This document shows positions 43,399 to 56,487 of a stretch of DNA of 64,000 bases, piece by piece. How positions within the stretch are numbered: position 1 is the stretch's first letter; each line of letters opens with the position of its first letter. The translations under genes and the position numbers were made by a program. This DNA is from Alpinimonas psychrophila (lineage in GTDB: Bacteria; Actinomycetota; Actinomycetes; Actinomycetales; Microbacteriaceae). The stretch spans positions 48,582 through 112,581 of the forward strand of contig NZ_JACGWU010000007.1 in NCBI RefSeq assembly GCF_014137865.1, given 5' to 3'. The notes beneath the pieces are model-generated. The model made no database searches. It was given only the letters and a program-made list of their open reading frames with translations, and was not told where the DNA came from.

Positions 43399-46300
43399 TT
43401 GCTCGACGCAACCACTTTTGACGAGCTTCGCATTGGTCTGGCCACGGCAGACGACATCCGTCGTTGGTCCTTCGGCGAGGTTAAGAAGCCAGAAACTATC
43501 AACTACCGCACGCTGAAGCCAGAGAAGGATGGTCTCTTCGGAGAGCAGATCTTCGGCCCCTCGCGTGACTGGGAATGCTCCTGCGGCAAGTACAAGCGGG
43601 TGCGCTTTAAGGGCATCGTTTGTGAGCGCTGCGGCGTGGAGGTCACCAAGTCCTCCGTTCGTCGCGAGCGCATGGGCCACATTGAGCTTGCTGCCCCCGT
43701 TACGCACATCTGGTACTTCAAGGGTGTTCCGAGCCGGTTGGGCTACTTGCTCGACATGGCTCCGAAAGACCTCGAGAAGGTCATCTACTTTGCGGCCTAC
43801 ATGGTCATCAGCGTAGACATCGAAGGCCGTCACGCCGACATGCCTGGACTTGAAAACGAGCTTCGTCTCGAAATCAAGACCTTGGGCGACCAGCGCGACT
43901 CGCGGATCGCCGAGCGCATGTTGCGCTTGGAGACCGACCTTGCTGCTCTCGAAGCAGAAGGCGCAAAGGCTGACCAGAAGCGTCGTGCCAAGGACGTAGC
44001 TGAAAAGGAAATGGGACAGATCCGCAAGGGCCTCGACGAGGAAATTGCTCGCCTGGAGCGCGTGTGGGATGACTTCCGCAACCTTAAGGTCGGCGACCTC
44101 AAGCCCGAAGACGCCGTTTTCAATGAACTCGTTGACCGCTTCGGAATCTACTTCGAGGCCTACATGGGTGCCGAAGCCATCAAGAAGCGCCTCGAAACTT
44201 TCGACCTCGTCACCGAGGCTCAGGATCTACGTTTGGAAATCGTTGAGGGCAAGGGTGCGAAGAAAATTCGCGCCATCAAGCGCCTTCGCGTTGTCTCTGC
44301 GTTCCTGACGACCGGCACCTCGCCGGCTTCGATGGTTCTCGACGTTGTTCCCGTCATTCCTCCCGAGCTGCGCCCGATGGTTCAGCTTGACGGTGGCCGG
44401 TTCGCAACGAGCGACTTGAACGACCTCTACCGTCGTGTCATCAACCGCAACAACCGTCTTCGTCGTCTGCTTGATCTTGGTGCTCCCGAGATCATCGTGA
44501 ACAACGAGAAGCGCATGCTTCAAGAGGCGGTTGACGCACTGTTCGACAACGGTCGTCGTGGCCGCCCCGTTACCGGTACCGGTAACCGTGCGCTCAAGTC
44601 GCTCTCGGACATGCTCAAGGGTAAGCAGGGTCGTTTCCGTCAGAACCTGCTCGGAAAGCGCGTTGACTACTCCGGTCGTTCCGTCATCATCGTCGGCCCT
44701 CAGCTGAAGCTGCACCAGTGTGGTCTGCCTAAGCAGATGGCACTCGAGCTCTTCAAGCCATTCGTTATTAAGCGTTTGATTGACCTGAGCCACGCTCAGA
44801 ACATCAAGAGCGCAAAGCGTATGGTTGAGCGCAGCCGCCCCCAGGTGTGGGACGTGCTGGAAGAAATCATTCGCGAGCGCCCCGTGTTGCTTAACCGCGC
44901 ACCAACGCTTCACCGTTTGGGCATTCAGGCGTTCGAACCTCAGCTCGTCGAGGGTAAAGCCATCCAGCTTCACCCCCTCGTGTGTGCCGCGTTCAACGCT
45001 GACTTCGATGGCGACCAGATGGCCGTTCACTTGCCACTCTCGGTTGAGGCTCAGGCCGAGGCTCGCATCTTGATGCTGGCTTCGAACAACATCCTCAAGC
45101 CTTCGGACGGCCGCCCCGTGACCCTGCCTACGCAGGACATGATCATTGGTCTTCATCACTTGACCACTGTCAAGGAAGGCGCCATCGGCGAGGGCCGCGC
45201 GTTCTCGTCGGTAGCCGAGGCAATTTTGGCCAAGGACCAGCACACGCTGGATCTGAACGCCATGGCTCGCATCCGCATGCACGACGTCGTCTTCCCCGAG
45301 GGCACTGCCCCCGAGGGTTATGTCAACGGTCCCGTTTTGGTCACCACCTCGCTTGGGCAGGCTCTGTTCAACGAGACGTTGCCCGATGACTACCCCTACG
45401 TTCAAGAAGTTGCGGACAAGAACGAGCTTTCTCGCATTGTCAACGACCTCGCCGAGCGCTACCCCAAGACCACGGTTGCGGCCACCCTTGACAACATCAA
45501 GGATGCTGGTTTCCACTGGGCTACTCGCTCGGGCGTCACCGTTGCTCTCTCGGACATCTTGACTCCTCCGAACAAGCGCGAGATCGTTGCTGGCTACGAA
45601 AAGTTGGCTGCCAATGTTCAGGTCGAGTTCGAAAAGGGCATGATCACAGATAACGAGCGTCGTCAGGAACTCATCAAGATCTGGACGGATGCTACGCAAG
45701 AAGTTGCCGAAGCTATGCAGAAGAACTTCCCCAAGGACAACACGATTAACCGCATGGTTACGTCGGGTGCTCGTGGAAACTGGCTGCAGGTTCGCAACAT
45801 TGCCGGTATGCGTGGTCTGGTGAACAACCCTAAGGGTGAGATCATCCCTCGTCCGATCATTTCGTCCTACCGTGAGGGTCTCTCCGTTGTGGAGTACTTC
45901 ATCGCAACTCACGGTGCGCGTAAGGGTCTGGCCGACACGGCTCTGCGAACTGCAGACTCGGGATACCTCACACGCCGTCTCGTAGACGTCTCGCAGGATG
46001 TCATCATCCGTGAAGACGACTGTGGTTCGACTAAGGGTCTTGACCTGCCGATCGTTATCCAAGATGCAACGGGTGCCTTCGTTCGCGACAGTAATGTTGA
46101 GAACTCGGTCTACGCTCGTAGCCTCGCGGAAGATGCCATTGACGCCAACGGCGTTGTTGTGGCTAAGGCTGGCGCCGACGTCGGTGACGTTCTCATCGAC
46201 ACGCTCATCGCGGCTGGTGTCTACGAAGCCAAGGTTCGTTCGGTTCTCACGTGTGAGTCCGCTGTTGGTGTGTGTGCTGCCTGCTATGGTCGTTCGTTGG

Positions 46301-47274
46301 CCACCGGCAAGCTCGTCGATATCGGTGAGGCCGTGGGTATTATTGCGGCCCAGTCGATCGGTGAGCCGGGAACTCAGCTCACTATGCGTACCTTCCACAC
46401 GGGTGGTTCGGCATCGGCTGATGACATCACGCAGGGTCTTCCCCGCGTCCAGGAGCTCTTCGAGGCTCGTACCCCCAAGGGTGCGTCGCCCATCGCCGAG
46501 ACCGCTGGTCGCATCACGATCGAAGACACCGACAAGAGCCGCAAGATCATTCTCACGCCGGATAACGGCGACGAGGCAGTGATTTACCCCGTGCTCAAGC
46601 GTTCAACGCTCCTCGTCTCTGACGGTGACCACGTTGAACTCGGCCAGCAGCTCCAGGTCGGCACCGTCGACCCGAAAGAGGTTCTTCGCGTGCAGGGCGT
46701 TCGCGCTGTGCAACGTCACCTCGTCAATGGAGTTCAGGGCGTCTACCGCTCGCAGGGTGTCCCCATCCACGACAAGCACATTGAGGTCATCGTTCGTCAG
46801 ATGCTTCGCAAGGTAACTGTTGTGGAGCACGGAGACACCGATCTTCTGCCCGGCGAGCTCGTCGACCGTTCGCGGTACACCGAGATGAACCGTGCTGCTC
46901 TCACCGAGGGCAAGAAAACCGCATCGGCTCGTCAGGAAGTCCTCGGTATTACCAAGGCCTCGTTGGCAACTGAGTCGTGGCTGTCCGCCGCCTCCTTCCA
47001 GGAGACGACCCGTGTCCTCACGCAGGCCGCCATGGAGGGCAAGTCTGACCCTCTCGTCGGTCTCAAGGAGAACGTCATCATTGGAAAGCTCATTCCTGCC
47101 GGAACCGGATTGGCGCGTTACCGCAACATCTCGGTCGAGGCAACGGAAGAAGCTAAGGCTGAGCGTTACCCCAACCGCATCTTTGCGGCAGAGGGCGACT
47201 TCACCGAAGCTGACCTGAGCTTCGTCGACTTCGAGTCCTTCTCGTCGGATGACTTCTCCGGTAACTACAACTAA
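43399..47274 (+). CDS. rpoC: DNA-directed RNA polymerase subunit beta'
   Basis: RpoC completes the RNA polymerase active centre. The magnesium-binding motif [15 protein letters not shown] lies near residue 533-547. The N-terminal zinc-binding cysteines are seen as [20 protein letters not shown] near residue 56-75. The bridge helix and trigger loop regions ([18 protein letters not shown] and the [20 protein letters not shown] stretch) are intact. The start is TTG at 43399 with AAGGAAAGAG upstream. The protein has 1291 residues, normal for actinobacteria. A UUCG-loop terminator follows at 47346. Confidence 0.98.
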   Translation: MLDATTFDELRIGLATADDIRRWSFGEVKKPETINYRTLKPEKDGLFGEQIFGPSRDWECSCGKYKRVRFKGIVCERCGVEVTKSSVRRERMGHIELAAPVTHIWYFKGVPSRLGYLLDMAPKDLEKVIYFAAYMVISVDIEGRHADMPGLENELRLEIKTLGDQRDSRIAERMLRLETDLAALEAEGAKADQKRRAKDVAEKEMGQIRKGLDEEIARLERVWDDFRNLKVGDLKPEDAVFNELVDRFGIYFEAYMGAEAIKKRLETFDLVTEAQDLRLEIVEGKGAKKIRAIKRLRVVSAFLTTGTSPASMVLDVVPVIPPELRPMVQLDGGRFATSDLNDLYRRVINRNNRLRRLLDLGAPEIIVNNEKRMLQEAVDALFDNGRRGRPVTGTGNRALKSLSDMLKGKQGRFRQNLLGKRVDYSGRSVIIVGPQLKLHQCGLPKQMALELFKPFVIKRLIDLSHAQNIKSAKRMVERSRPQVWDVLEEIIRERPVLLNRAPTLHRLGIQAFEPQLVEGKAIQLHPLVCAAFNADFDGDQMAVHLPLSVEAQAEARILMLASNNILKPSDGRPVTLPTQDMIIGLHHLTTVKEGAIGEGRAFSSVAEAILAKDQHTLDLNAMARIRMHDVVFPEGTAPEGYVNGPVLVTTSLGQALFNETLPDDYPYVQEVADKNELSRIVNDLAERYPKTTVAATLDNIKDAGFHWATRSGVTVALSDILTPPNKREIVAGYEKLAANVQVEFEKGMITDNERRQELIKIWTDATQEVAEAMQKNFPKDNTINRMVTSGARGNWLQVRNIAGMRGLVNNPKGEIIPRPIISSYREGLSVVEYFIATHGARKGLADTALRTADSGYLTRRLVDVSQDVIIREDDCGSTKGLDLPIVIQDATGAFVRDSNVENSVYARSLAEDAIDANGVVVAKAGADVGDVLIDTLIAAGVYEAKVRSVLTCESAVGVCAACYGRSLATGKLVDIGEAVGIIAAQSIGEPGTQLTMRTFHTGGSASADDITQGLPRVQELFEARTPKGASPIAETAGRITIEDTDKSRKIILTPDNGDEAVIYPVLKRSTLLVSDGDHVELGQQLQVGTVDPKEVLRVQGVRAVQRHLVNGVQGVYRSQGVPIHDKHIEVIVRQMLRKVTVVEHGDTDLLPGELVDRSRYTEMNRAALTEGKKTASARQEVLGITKASLATESWLSAASFQETTRVLTQAAMEGKSDPLVGLKENVIIGKLIPAGTGLARYRNISVEATEEAKAERYPNRIFAAEGDFTEADLSFVDFESFSSDDFSGNYN

Positions 47275-47345
47275 GAAAAGGGATTCTGTGAGCTTCGGCC
47301 CATGGACCCCGGCACAAATTTCGTGAAAACGAGTTTGTGGCCACG

Positions 47346-47375
47346 CGAGAGCCCCACCTTCGGGTGGGGCTCTCG
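47346..47375 (+). terminator. Terminator after rpoC
   Basis: CGAGAGCCCCACC (47346-47358) pairs perfectly with GGTGGGGCTCTCG (47363-47375) around a stable TTCG loop. The T-content afterwards is weak (TCGTTGT). It closes the rpoBC unit. Confidence 0.75.
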
Positions 47376-47439
47376 TCGTTGTATAGTGACGCGATGAACC
47401 GGTTATGGCGAAAAGTCACACGAGCGAAAGGGATTCCTG

Positions 47440-48141
47440 ATGAGTAACCTAACTCAGGAGCATCCGGAGTTTTTTAAGGCACCCTCCGAGCGTGACGTGC
47501 CGGCCGAACCGGCAACCGTGGCTACCATCGATGACATTCTGGATGAGGTGACGCCTGCCGCGCCGATTCTCGGCCAGATTGGTGTCCGCCCGGCCAGCAA
47601 TCGTCGAGCCGGTGCCCTCATCGCTCTCTTCGGTGGGCTACTCTTTGCGCTCCTTTATGCCGCGGCTGCCTTCGGCATTATTGCCCTGCGTCAGCCGACG
47701 GAGTTCGTCTACTCCAGCACATTGTCCTTCCTTGCGACACCCATCTTCTGGCTCACCTCCGCCTTGTTCACGGGGCTCTTTGCCTTGCTCGCAATCCTCG
47801 TCAATCGTGGCCCCTGGATCTCTTTCGTTGCGGGAAGTTTCGTTCTCGGCGTCCTCACGTATGCTGCCGCACTGGGGGCGGGCCTCATCTCAATCCATGC
47901 GTGGGCCCTCACTTTTGTTGAAGCGCGCACAACGCTGTGGGACAACATCGCCTTTAGCCCTCTTGTCCTGATTGCCCCCATCCTTGGGCGTGAAATTCCG
48001 CTCTGGCTTGGCGTTTGGATTTCTCGACGAGGTAAGCGTCTCAGGGAGGGAGCCACCCTCACCGCAACTGCAACTGCAACTGCAACTGCAACTGCAACCG
48101 CCGGCGCTTCCGCCGTGCTACCCCCCGCTTTACTGCAGTGA
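47440..48141 (+). CDS. Multi-pass membrane protein of unknown function
   Basis: This 233-residue protein has an acidic, disordered N-terminus of about 55 residues. It then has about four membrane segments (residues 57-80, 93-123, 128-158 and 175-195). I do not recognise a family. The C-terminus contains a run of seven Thr-Ala units from a hexanucleotide repeat and then ASAVLPPALLQ. The GTG of the next gene overlaps its stop (GTGA). The pair lies between rpoC and rpsL, as seen in some actinobacteria. No function can be assigned. Confidence 0.7.
   Translation: MSNLTQEHPEFFKAPSERDVPAEPATVATIDDILDEVTPAAPILGQIGVRPASNRRAGALIALFGGLLFALLYAAAAFGIIALRQPTEFVYSSTLSFLATPIFWLTSALFTGLFALLAILVNRGPWISFVAGSFVLGVLTYAAALGAGLISIHAWALTFVEARTTLWDNIAFSPLVLIAPILGREIPLWLGVWISRRGKRLREGATLTATATATATATATAGASAVLPPALLQ
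48064..48099 (+). repeat. Hexanucleotide repeat in the 3' end of a membrane protein gene
   Basis: Five perfect units of GCAACT (48064-48093) are followed by one GCAACC (48094-48099). Each unit codes for Ala-Thr. Slippage by a unit would keep the frame and change the length of the tail. Confidence 0.9.
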
Positions 48142-48659
48142 CCGGCAATAAAGGAGAGCCGGCGGGCGACCCGCGGAGGGCCCGTGATCCCTCTACGGCA
48201 TCCATCGTGGGAATCTCAATGTTCGCTGTCGGCGGGTTCTGGGCCTTGAACGTTTTTGGCTTAGGAATGATGAGCTTGCTCGTTGGCCGGGATGTCATCA
48301 CTAATCCGCGCGCGGGCGTTGTTCTGGGACTCGCAATGGTCGCCGCGGCAACTCTGGCACTTGTCGGTGGACTTCTCACAGTGGCGTTGCGTCGTGCCGT
48401 GACCGTTCGAATCATCTCGGTCGCGGCAATAGTGGCGAGCGTCTATGGGGCATACCTCTTGGGCGGACTATTGGCGTGGATTCTTTTCTCGACGGGGCCG
48501 CCGGGAGAGAGCCTATTCTTTGTTCTTGGGCTGGCTGGTGACTGGCCATCGCTGATTATCGCGGTCAATGCCCTTATCGTGTCGCTCGCGTATTTCGGCA
48601 CCCTGAGTTACCGCTTACGGCATCACGACCCATTTGACCCCAGGCTCGCCTCGGGCTAA
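48138..48659 (+). CDS. Membrane protein of unknown function
   Basis: This 173-residue protein has four predicted membrane segments (about residues 22-48, 60-83, 90-117 and 125-150) with a basic N-terminus (KGEPAGDPRRARDPS). I see no motif that names a family. The start GTG overlaps the preceding stop, so it is translationally coupled to the gene upstream. The C-terminus RLRHHDPFDPRLASG is charged. The pair may be a two-part membrane unit. Confidence 0.65.
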   Translation: MTGNKGEPAGDPRRARDPSTASIVGISMFAVGGFWALNVFGLGMMSLLVGRDVITNPRAGVVLGLAMVAAATLALVGGLLTVALRRAVTVRIISVAAIVASVYGAYLLGGLLAWILFSTGPPGESLFFVLGLAGDWPSLIIAVNALIVSLAYFGTLSYRLRHHDPFDPRLASG

Positions 48660-48928
48660 GCTTTTGCCTTGGTGCGTTTTGTCGCGTGCTTTCGTTGAGC
48701 CCTCGGGTTTGGCAAGCGCCTGACACTCGAACCGTGCATCACAAAAGGGTCCTATTCGCAGTAAGAAATTTCTGTGGTCGGCCCCCACGGCATACCTACC
48801 ATCATCAACTCGGCACTCGCCTTGTTGGGTAGGTCCAATTGAACTCGTGCCTTTTGACTCGTCGAAAGAAGCCCGAATGCTCGTCATCAATAACAGCTGT
48901 CACCGTGCAGTTTTTCCAAGGAGAACTA

Positions 48929-49303
48929 GTGCCAACTATTAACCAGTTGGTTCGCAAAGGACGCTCACCCAAGGTCACCAAGACCAAGGCTCCCGCCCTC
49001 AAGTCGAACCCCCAGCAGCGCGGCGTATGCACGCGCGTCTACACGACCACCCCCAAGAAGCCCAACTCGGCTCTTCGTAAGGTCGCTCGTGTCAAGCTCA
49101 GCAACGGCACCGAGGTCACCGCCTACATCCCAGGTGAAGGCCACAACCTCCAGGAGCACTCAATGGTGCTCGTTCGCGGCGGTCGTGTGAAAGACCTCCC
49201 CGGTGTGCGCTACAAGATCATCCGCGGTGCTCTTGACACCCAGGCAGTAAAGAACCGCAAGCAGGCTCGTAGCCGCTACGGTGCGAAAATGGAGAAGAAG
49301 TAA
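48929..49303 (+). CDS. rpsL: 30S ribosomal protein S12
   Basis: S12 lies at the decoding centre of the small subunit. The GTG at 48929 has AAGGAG eight bases upstream, which excludes the longer in-frame start at 48839. The core motif [19 protein letters not shown] holds the lysine at the streptomycin-sensitive position, and [14 protein letters not shown] the second, both wild type. It has 124 residues. It opens the str operon, and its TAA overlaps the ATG of rpsG by one base. Confidence 0.98.
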   Translation: MPTINQLVRKGRSPKVTKTKAPALKSNPQQRGVCTRVYTTTPKKPNSALRKVARVKLSNGTEVTAYIPGEGHNLQEHSMVLVRGGRVKDLPGVRYKIIRGALDTQAVKNRKQARSRYGAKMEKK

Positions 49304-49773
49304 TGCCTCGTAAAGGTCCCGCTCCAAAGCGTCCCGTTGTTGCCGATCCCGTATACGGCGCCCCCATTGTCACTCAGCTCGTCAACAAGATTCTTCTTGA
49401 TGGCAAGAAGGGTCTTGCTGAGCGCATCGTTTACGGTGCTCTCGCTGGCGTAACCAATAAGTCCGGTCTGGATGCGGTTGTCACCTTAAAGAAGGCTCTC
49501 GACAACATCCGCCCCACACTTGAGGTTCGTTCGCGTCGTGTTGGTGGATCGACCTACCAGGTCCCCGTTGAGGTCAAGCCTCACCGCGCTAACACCCTTG
49601 CTCTTCGCTGGTTGACCAGCTACTCGAAGGCTCGTCGTGAAAAAACGATGACCGAGCGGCTCATGAACGAGATTCTCGATGCCTCGAACGGTCTCGGCGC
49701 CGCTGTCAAGCGTCGCGAAGACACCCACAAGATGGCCGAGTCGAACAAGGCCTTCGCGCACTACCGCTGGTAG
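49303..49773 (+). CDS. rpsG: 30S ribosomal protein S7
   Basis: S7 nucleates the 30S head and contacts the E and P sites. It has 156 residues, with the conserved start [20 protein letters not shown] and the C-terminal [12 protein letters not shown]. It is part of the str operon between rpsL and fusA. The TAATG junction with rpsL shows coupling. It has no unusual features. Confidence 0.98.
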   Translation: MPRKGPAPKRPVVADPVYGAPIVTQLVNKILLDGKKGLAERIVYGALAGVTNKSGLDAVVTLKKALDNIRPTLEVRSRRVGGSTYQVPVEVKPHRANTLALRWLTSYSKARREKTMTERLMNEILDASNGLGAAVKRREDTHKMAESNKAFAHYRW

Positions 49774-49822
49774 TCACCAACGCGTTTGTCTTTTTAATCA
49801 CTTTTAATCTCGGAGGAATCCT

Positions 49823-51940
<2,118 letters not shown>

Positions 51941-52038
51941 CTCGTTCCTGTTATCCAGTAAAATATCTACGCAACTCATTGTGGGAGCCCACCGAAATTC
52001 TCGGTGGGGGACCGCATCAGAGTCCTGAGGAGGACATT

Positions 52039-53232
52039 GTGGCTAAGGCCAAGTTCGAGCGGACCAAGCCGCACGTAAACATCGGAACCATCGGGCACGT
52101 TGACCACGGAAAGACGACGCTGACAGCGGCTATCTCCAAGGTCCTTGCTGACAAGTACCCTTCGAAGACGAACGTTCAGCGCGACTTCGCGTCGATCGAC
52201 TCGGCTCCCGAAGAGCGTCAGCGTGGTATCACGATCAATATTTCACACGTTGAGTACGAGACGCCTAAGCGTCACTACGCACACGTTGATGCACCCGGCC
52301 ACGCCGACTACATCAAGAACATGATCACTGGTGCTGCTCAGATGGACGGCGCAATCCTCGTGGTTGCCGCAACTGACGGCCCCATGGCCCAGACCCGCGA
52401 GCACGTTCTGCTCGCAAAGCAGGTTGGCGTGCCCTACCTGCTCGTTGCACTGAACAAGTCCGACATGGTTGATGACGAAGAGATCCTTGAGCTCGTTGAG
52501 CTCGAGGTTCGCGAACTCCTCACCAGCCAGGGCTTCGACGGCGATAACGTTCCCGTAGTCCGCGTGTCGGGCCTCAAGGCTCTCGAAGGCGACGAGAAGT
52601 GGACGCAAAGCATCCTCGAACTGATGGACGCTGTTGACGAATCTGTCCCCGACCCCATCCGCGACAAGGACAAGCCGTTCTTGATGCCGATTGAGGACGT
52701 CTTCACGATCACTGGTCGTGGAACCGTTGTCACTGGCCGCGCCGAGCGTGGAACCCTTGCTATCAACTCCGAGGTCGAGATCGTTGGCATCCGCCCGACT
52801 CAGAAGACCACGGTTACGGGTATCGAGATGTTCCACAAGCAGCTCGACGAGGCATGGGCCGGCGAGAACTGTGGTCTTCTTCTTCGTGGCACCAAGCGCG
52901 AAGATGTTGAGCGCGGTCAAGTTATCGTCAAGCCCGGTTCGGTTACCCCTCACACGGACTTCGAAGGTACCGCCTACATCCTGTCAAAGGATGAGGGTGG
53001 CCGTCACAACCCGTTCTTCGGTAACTACCGTCCCCAGTTCTACTTCCGTACGACCGACGTCACCGGCGTCATCACTTTGCCTGAGGGCAAAGAGATGGTT
53101 ATGCCTGGCGACACCACCGACATGACCGTTGCGCTGATTCAGCCCATCGCCATGGAAGAGGGCCTCGGCTTCGCCATCCGTGAGGGTGGACGTACCGTTG
53201 GTGCTGGAACCGTCGTAAAGATCCTCAAGTAA
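52039..53232 (+). CDS. tuf: Elongation factor Tu
   Basis: EF-Tu brings aminoacyl-tRNA to the ribosome. The G1 motif [14 protein letters not shown] is near residue 19, [20 protein letters not shown] is G3, and NKSD is G4. The GTG at 52039 is preceded by TGAGGAGGA, so a longer in-frame start at 51979 is not needed. It has 397 residues. It is the only tuf copy in the window and it ends the str operon at the terminator at 53298. Confidence 0.98.
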   Translation: MAKAKFERTKPHVNIGTIGHVDHGKTTLTAAISKVLADKYPSKTNVQRDFASIDSAPEERQRGITINISHVEYETPKRHYAHVDAPGHADYIKNMITGAAQMDGAILVVAATDGPMAQTREHVLLAKQVGVPYLLVALNKSDMVDDEEILELVELEVRELLTSQGFDGDNVPVVRVSGLKALEGDEKWTQSILELMDAVDESVPDPIRDKDKPFLMPIEDVFTITGRGTVVTGRAERGTLAINSEVEIVGIRPTQKTTVTGIEMFHKQLDEAWAGENCGLLLRGTKREDVERGQVIVKPGSVTPHTDFEGTAYILSKDEGGRHNPFFGNYRPQFYFRTTDVTGVITLPEGKEMVMPGDTTDMTVALIQPIAMEEGLGFAIREGGRTVGAGTVVKILK

Positions 53233-53297
53233 TCTTGCTGCGCGTTGGGCTAACGCCCACCGCGCAGGCGCTCCCTCCGGGGAATAAGGTTGCTTAT

Positions 53298-53337
53298 CGA
53301 AAAGACTCATCCCGTAAGGGGTGGGTCTTTTCGTTTT
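53298..53337 (+). terminator. Terminator of the str operon
   Basis: A 16-bp stem is formed by 53298-53313 and 53318-53333 (two G-U pairs) with a GTAA loop and a TTTT run immediately after. It lies 65 bases after tuf. Confidence 0.88.
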
Positions 53338-53451
53338 AACCCGGGGCTTGCACGCGCTTCCTTGTCGAGACCACACGGAATGCGACCTTTCAATCCACGA
53401 AGTGATGCACTCTGTGTTAGGCCGCTTGTTCACCGCCGGTAGATTAGAAAC

Positions 53452-54354
53452 GTGCACAAGCAGTGGCGATTTCTCAGCTGGATGGTTCCCAGCGCCGTCA
53501 TCGGTTTGATTTTTCTTGTTCTCGTTGCCGCATGGCTACGAACGTTGTCGGGGGTTGAAGTCTTCCTCGTGATGTACCCGGGGACGACAGCGCTTCCGGC
53601 GGAGGCGCCTTCGGGAATTCCTGGCTGGTTGGGCTGGCAACACTTCCTTAACTTCTTCTTCCTGGTCCTCATAGTGCGCACAGCGTGGTCGATTCGCTCG
53701 AAGAAGCGGCCCGATGCGTTCTGGACGCGATCCAATACTGGACTCATTCGCACCACGGCAGCGCCGCGGCGAATCGGCATCAATGTCTGGTTGCACCTGG
53801 TCGTTGACGCATTCTGGGTTCTGAATGGAATCATCCTGATGGTGCTCCTCTTTGCAACAGGGCAGTGGATGCGGATCGTGCCCACGAGCTGGAACGTCTT
53901 TCCTAATGCCGTCTCGGCCCTCCTCCAATACGCCTCTTTTGATTGGCCAACCACTGACGGCTGGGTCAACTACAACAGCCTCCAAGTATTGGCGTACTTT
54001 ACGACGGTGTTCGTGGCGGCGCCCATCGCGGTCTTCACTGGACTGCGTCTGTCATCCGTCTGGCCGTTAGATTCACCCCGGCTGAACCGAATTTTTTCTG
54101 AGGTGCCCCTGCGGTGGACGCACAATGCCGTGCTCTTTTACTTTGTGATTTTTACGATCGTGCATGTCACCCTGGTCATGACCACGGGTGCAGTGCGGAA
54201 TCTCAATCACATGTTCGCCGGGAACGACGAAACCAGTTGGTGGGGGGTCGGGGTGTTCGCGGCATCGATCATCGTTACGGTCCTTGTGTGGATGGTGCTG
54301 AAGCCGAGCGTCATTCGTTGGCTCGCTTCAACCAGTGGCAACGTGCGCCGCTAA
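53452..54354 (+). CDS. Cytochrome b/b6-like membrane protein
   Basis: This 300-residue protein has about five hydrophobic segments. Histidines are placed inside or near them, in GWQHFLNFFF, NVWLHLVVDAFWVL, RWTHNAVLFYF and TIVHVTLVM. This fits a di-heme cytochrome b subunit such as those of molybdopterin oxidoreductases, but no partner subunits are nearby. The start is GTG 53452. It is followed by a SulP transporter after 88 bases. The electron donor and acceptor are unknown. Confidence 0.7.
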   Translation: MHKQWRFLSWMVPSAVIGLIFLVLVAAWLRTLSGVEVFLVMYPGTTALPAEAPSGIPGWLGWQHFLNFFFLVLIVRTAWSIRSKKRPDAFWTRSNTGLIRTTAAPRRIGINVWLHLVVDAFWVLNGIILMVLLFATGQWMRIVPTSWNVFPNAVSALLQYASFDWPTTDGWVNYNSLQVLAYFTTVFVAAPIAVFTGLRLSSVWPLDSPRLNRIFSEVPLRWTHNAVLFYFVIFTIVHVTLVMTTGAVRNLNHMFAGNDETSWWGVGVFAASIIVTVLVWMVLKPSVIRWLASTSGNVRR

Positions 54355-54441
54355 GCGGAATTCCACCCTGTCGAATTGATGGCGTGCGGGTGCGGGCGTA
54401 AAGTGATGCTAAACCCACTATAAGAACGGTCGAACAAGCCC

Positions 54442-56082
54442 GTGTCGCTCATGTCAAACCTCCGCACTTTCTTACCCCGAGCTCAGGATTACGCGCAGTC
54501 GCGTCGAAATTGGAGGGCTGATCTCCTCGCGGGGGTAACCGTCGGCATTGTTGCTTTGCCTCTTGCTCTTGCGTTTGGTGTCAGTTCTGGGGTGGGCGCC
54601 GAAGCAGGTCTCATTACGGCTGTCGTGGCCGGATTTATCGCCGCCGTTTTCGGCGGTTCAAACGTTCAGGTCTCCGGCCCTACCGGCGCCATGGTCGTTG
54701 TGCTCGCACCGGTCGTCGCCGTCTATGGCCCCTCGGCCGTCGTCGTCGTCGGCCTAATCGCCGGGTTCATTGTCGTTGCCATGGGACTGTTGAAACTCGG
54801 CCGCGCGGTCAGCTTCATTCCGTGGCCGGTCATTGAGGGCTTCACTCTGGGCATTGCCGTCATCATCTTCTTGCAGCAGGTTCCGGCTGCGGTTGGGTCC
54901 CCTGACATCAAGGAATCGACGAGCGCGCTCGTCAACGGCTACCTCAGCGTGGTGGCAGCGAACCCCGCCGCCGTGGCCTGGAGCGCAGGGTCTGTGATTC
55001 TGGTCGCCGCAATCATGGTGTTGCTCCCCAAGTTCGTCAAGCTCATCCCCGGCTCCATCATTGCCATCGTCGTGGTGACGGTTCTGGCCGAGGTACTCGC
55101 AGCACCCTTGGCTCGTATTGGCGTACTTCCCTCGTCGCTTAAAGCACCGTCATGGCCGGACTTCAGCTCCATTAATTTGGGCGCCATGATCGCGCCGGCG
55201 ATTGCCGTGGCCGCCCTGGCCGCCATCGAGTCTCTGCTATCCGCCCGCGTTGCCTCAACGATGGGTGACAACGGAACTTTTGACCCCGACCGTGAACTTT
55301 TCGGGCAGGGTCTGGCCTCCATCGGCTCAGCTCTCTTCGGCGGGATGCCTGCTACAGGGGCGATCGCGCGCACGGCGGTCAATATCCGCTCCGGTGGTAA
55401 AACACGAATGGCAGCCATCGTCCATGCTGCCGTCCTTCTCGGGGTGGTCTATTTGGCAACAGGCCCCGTCTCGCGCATTCCTCTGGCTGCTCTGTCCGGT
55501 GTGCTCATGGTGACGGCAGCGCGCATGATTCCGTGGCGAGCCATGTTCTCGATCATAAAATCGACAAAGTCCGATGCCGTGATTTTCGTGGCAACGGCCA
55601 TCATCACGGTTGGTTTTGACCTGATTGAGGCCGTCATCATCGGCATTGTCGCCACGGCATTCTTCGCCCTCCGTGCCTTGGTGAAGTCCAGTGGAGTCCA
55701 CCGGGAGAGTATTCCGGGTGAAGCCCAGCCAGGAGACGAGCGCATTGCCGTCTTTAGAATGCAGGGCGCACTCTTTTTCGGGGCCTCCGATCGCATTCTT
55801 GACTCGGTGACGCACGTGAGTGGGGTATCCGTTGTCATTATCCGGATGTCGGAACTTCAGTTCTTAGATGCCACCGGCGCCCGTGTCCTGGTGGACATCG
55901 TGGATCAACTCGAAAGACAAGGAATCACGGCCCTCATCAAGGGCGTGCAACCCGGTCATATCGACCTTGTGCGCCGAGTGGGAGTATTGGGAAAGCTGCG
56001 TCACGAGAATCATCTGTTCGACAATCTCGACGCTGCGGTTGCCCATGCGCGCAGTCACATTGTCCGCGAGGCTTCCGCCTGA
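54442..56082 (+). CDS. SulP family anion transporter
   Basis: This 546-residue protein is a SulP/SLC26-type transporter, for sulfate, bicarbonate or another anion. The early conserved helix region RADLLAGVTVGIVALPLALA is near residue 28, and the segment QVSGPTGAMVVVLAP follows near residue 76. About 10-12 hydrophobic segments run to residue 410. The C-terminal 120 residues form a STAS domain (ALFFGASDRIL, and VVIIRMSELQFLDATG near residue 462-477). Its anion cannot be predicted. It is a separate unit between tuf and rpsJ. The start is GTG 54442, with ATG 54451 as an alternative. Confidence 0.9.
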   Translation: MSLMSNLRTFLPRAQDYAQSRRNWRADLLAGVTVGIVALPLALAFGVSSGVGAEAGLITAVVAGFIAAVFGGSNVQVSGPTGAMVVVLAPVVAVYGPSAVVVVGLIAGFIVVAMGLLKLGRAVSFIPWPVIEGFTLGIAVIIFLQQVPAAVGSPDIKESTSALVNGYLSVVAANPAAVAWSAGSVILVAAIMVLLPKFVKLIPGSIIAIVVVTVLAEVLAAPLARIGVLPSSLKAPSWPDFSSINLGAMIAPAIAVAALAAIESLLSARVASTMGDNGTFDPDRELFGQGLASIGSALFGGMPATGAIARTAVNIRSGGKTRMAAIVHAAVLLGVVYLATGPVSRIPLAALSGVLMVTAARMIPWRAMFSIIKSTKSDAVIFVATAIITVGFDLIEAVIIGIVATAFFALRALVKSSGVHRESIPGEAQPGDERIAVFRMQGALFFGASDRILDSVTHVSGVSVVIIRMSELQFLDATGARVLVDIVDQLERQGITALIKGVQPGHIDLVRRVGVLGKLRHENHLFDNLDAAVAHARSHIVREASA

Positions 56083-56487
56083 GATCTAAGACACGCCCGG
56101 GTTGCATGAACCCGTAACTCTGTGGCAATATATACAAGTTCGACATTTCGCGGCAGTTTGCGTGCGAATCACTGCCAGGTAGTGCATAGCGACGGAGTAT
56201 TCCGATCACGCTAGGCCACAGGTACGAGAACAAACCGTCACTCTTTGATGAGTCTGAGTTCGCTCAGGGTCTGCGTGTTTACACCGGGAGAGTGCTGGAA
56301 CCTATGTCGGTCGAGTCTGTCGAGGCCACACCATCCGTAATGTGTGGTGCGTTTTCGTCAGGCCCAATCAACAGGGTTTTGACAGATAAATAGTGGTGCA
56401 ACACACGTAGTACCCGGTTTTTTCATGCAATATGCGTCCAATGCGGTCCCGAGGCCGTACGACGCTCGAAACGAAAGAGAGAGTCAC
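56083..56487 (+). other. 405-bp upstream region of the S10 operon
   Basis: No gene is seen. A 6-bp hairpin CCACAC (56326-56331) and GTGTGG (56342-56347), followed by TGCGTTTT, may end the SulP transcript. TTGACA at 56379-56384 may be the minus 35 element of the S10 promoter, but I cannot place a well-spaced minus 10. The ribosome site of rpsJ is the AAAGAGAGAG run at 56474-56483. Confidence 0.4.

Noticed and set aside
44227..46398. A minus-strand open frame of about 720 codons opposite rpoC, with similar ones opposite rpoB and fusA
   Set aside because: The plus-strand genes are certain, and long antisense frames are an expected result of their codon use.
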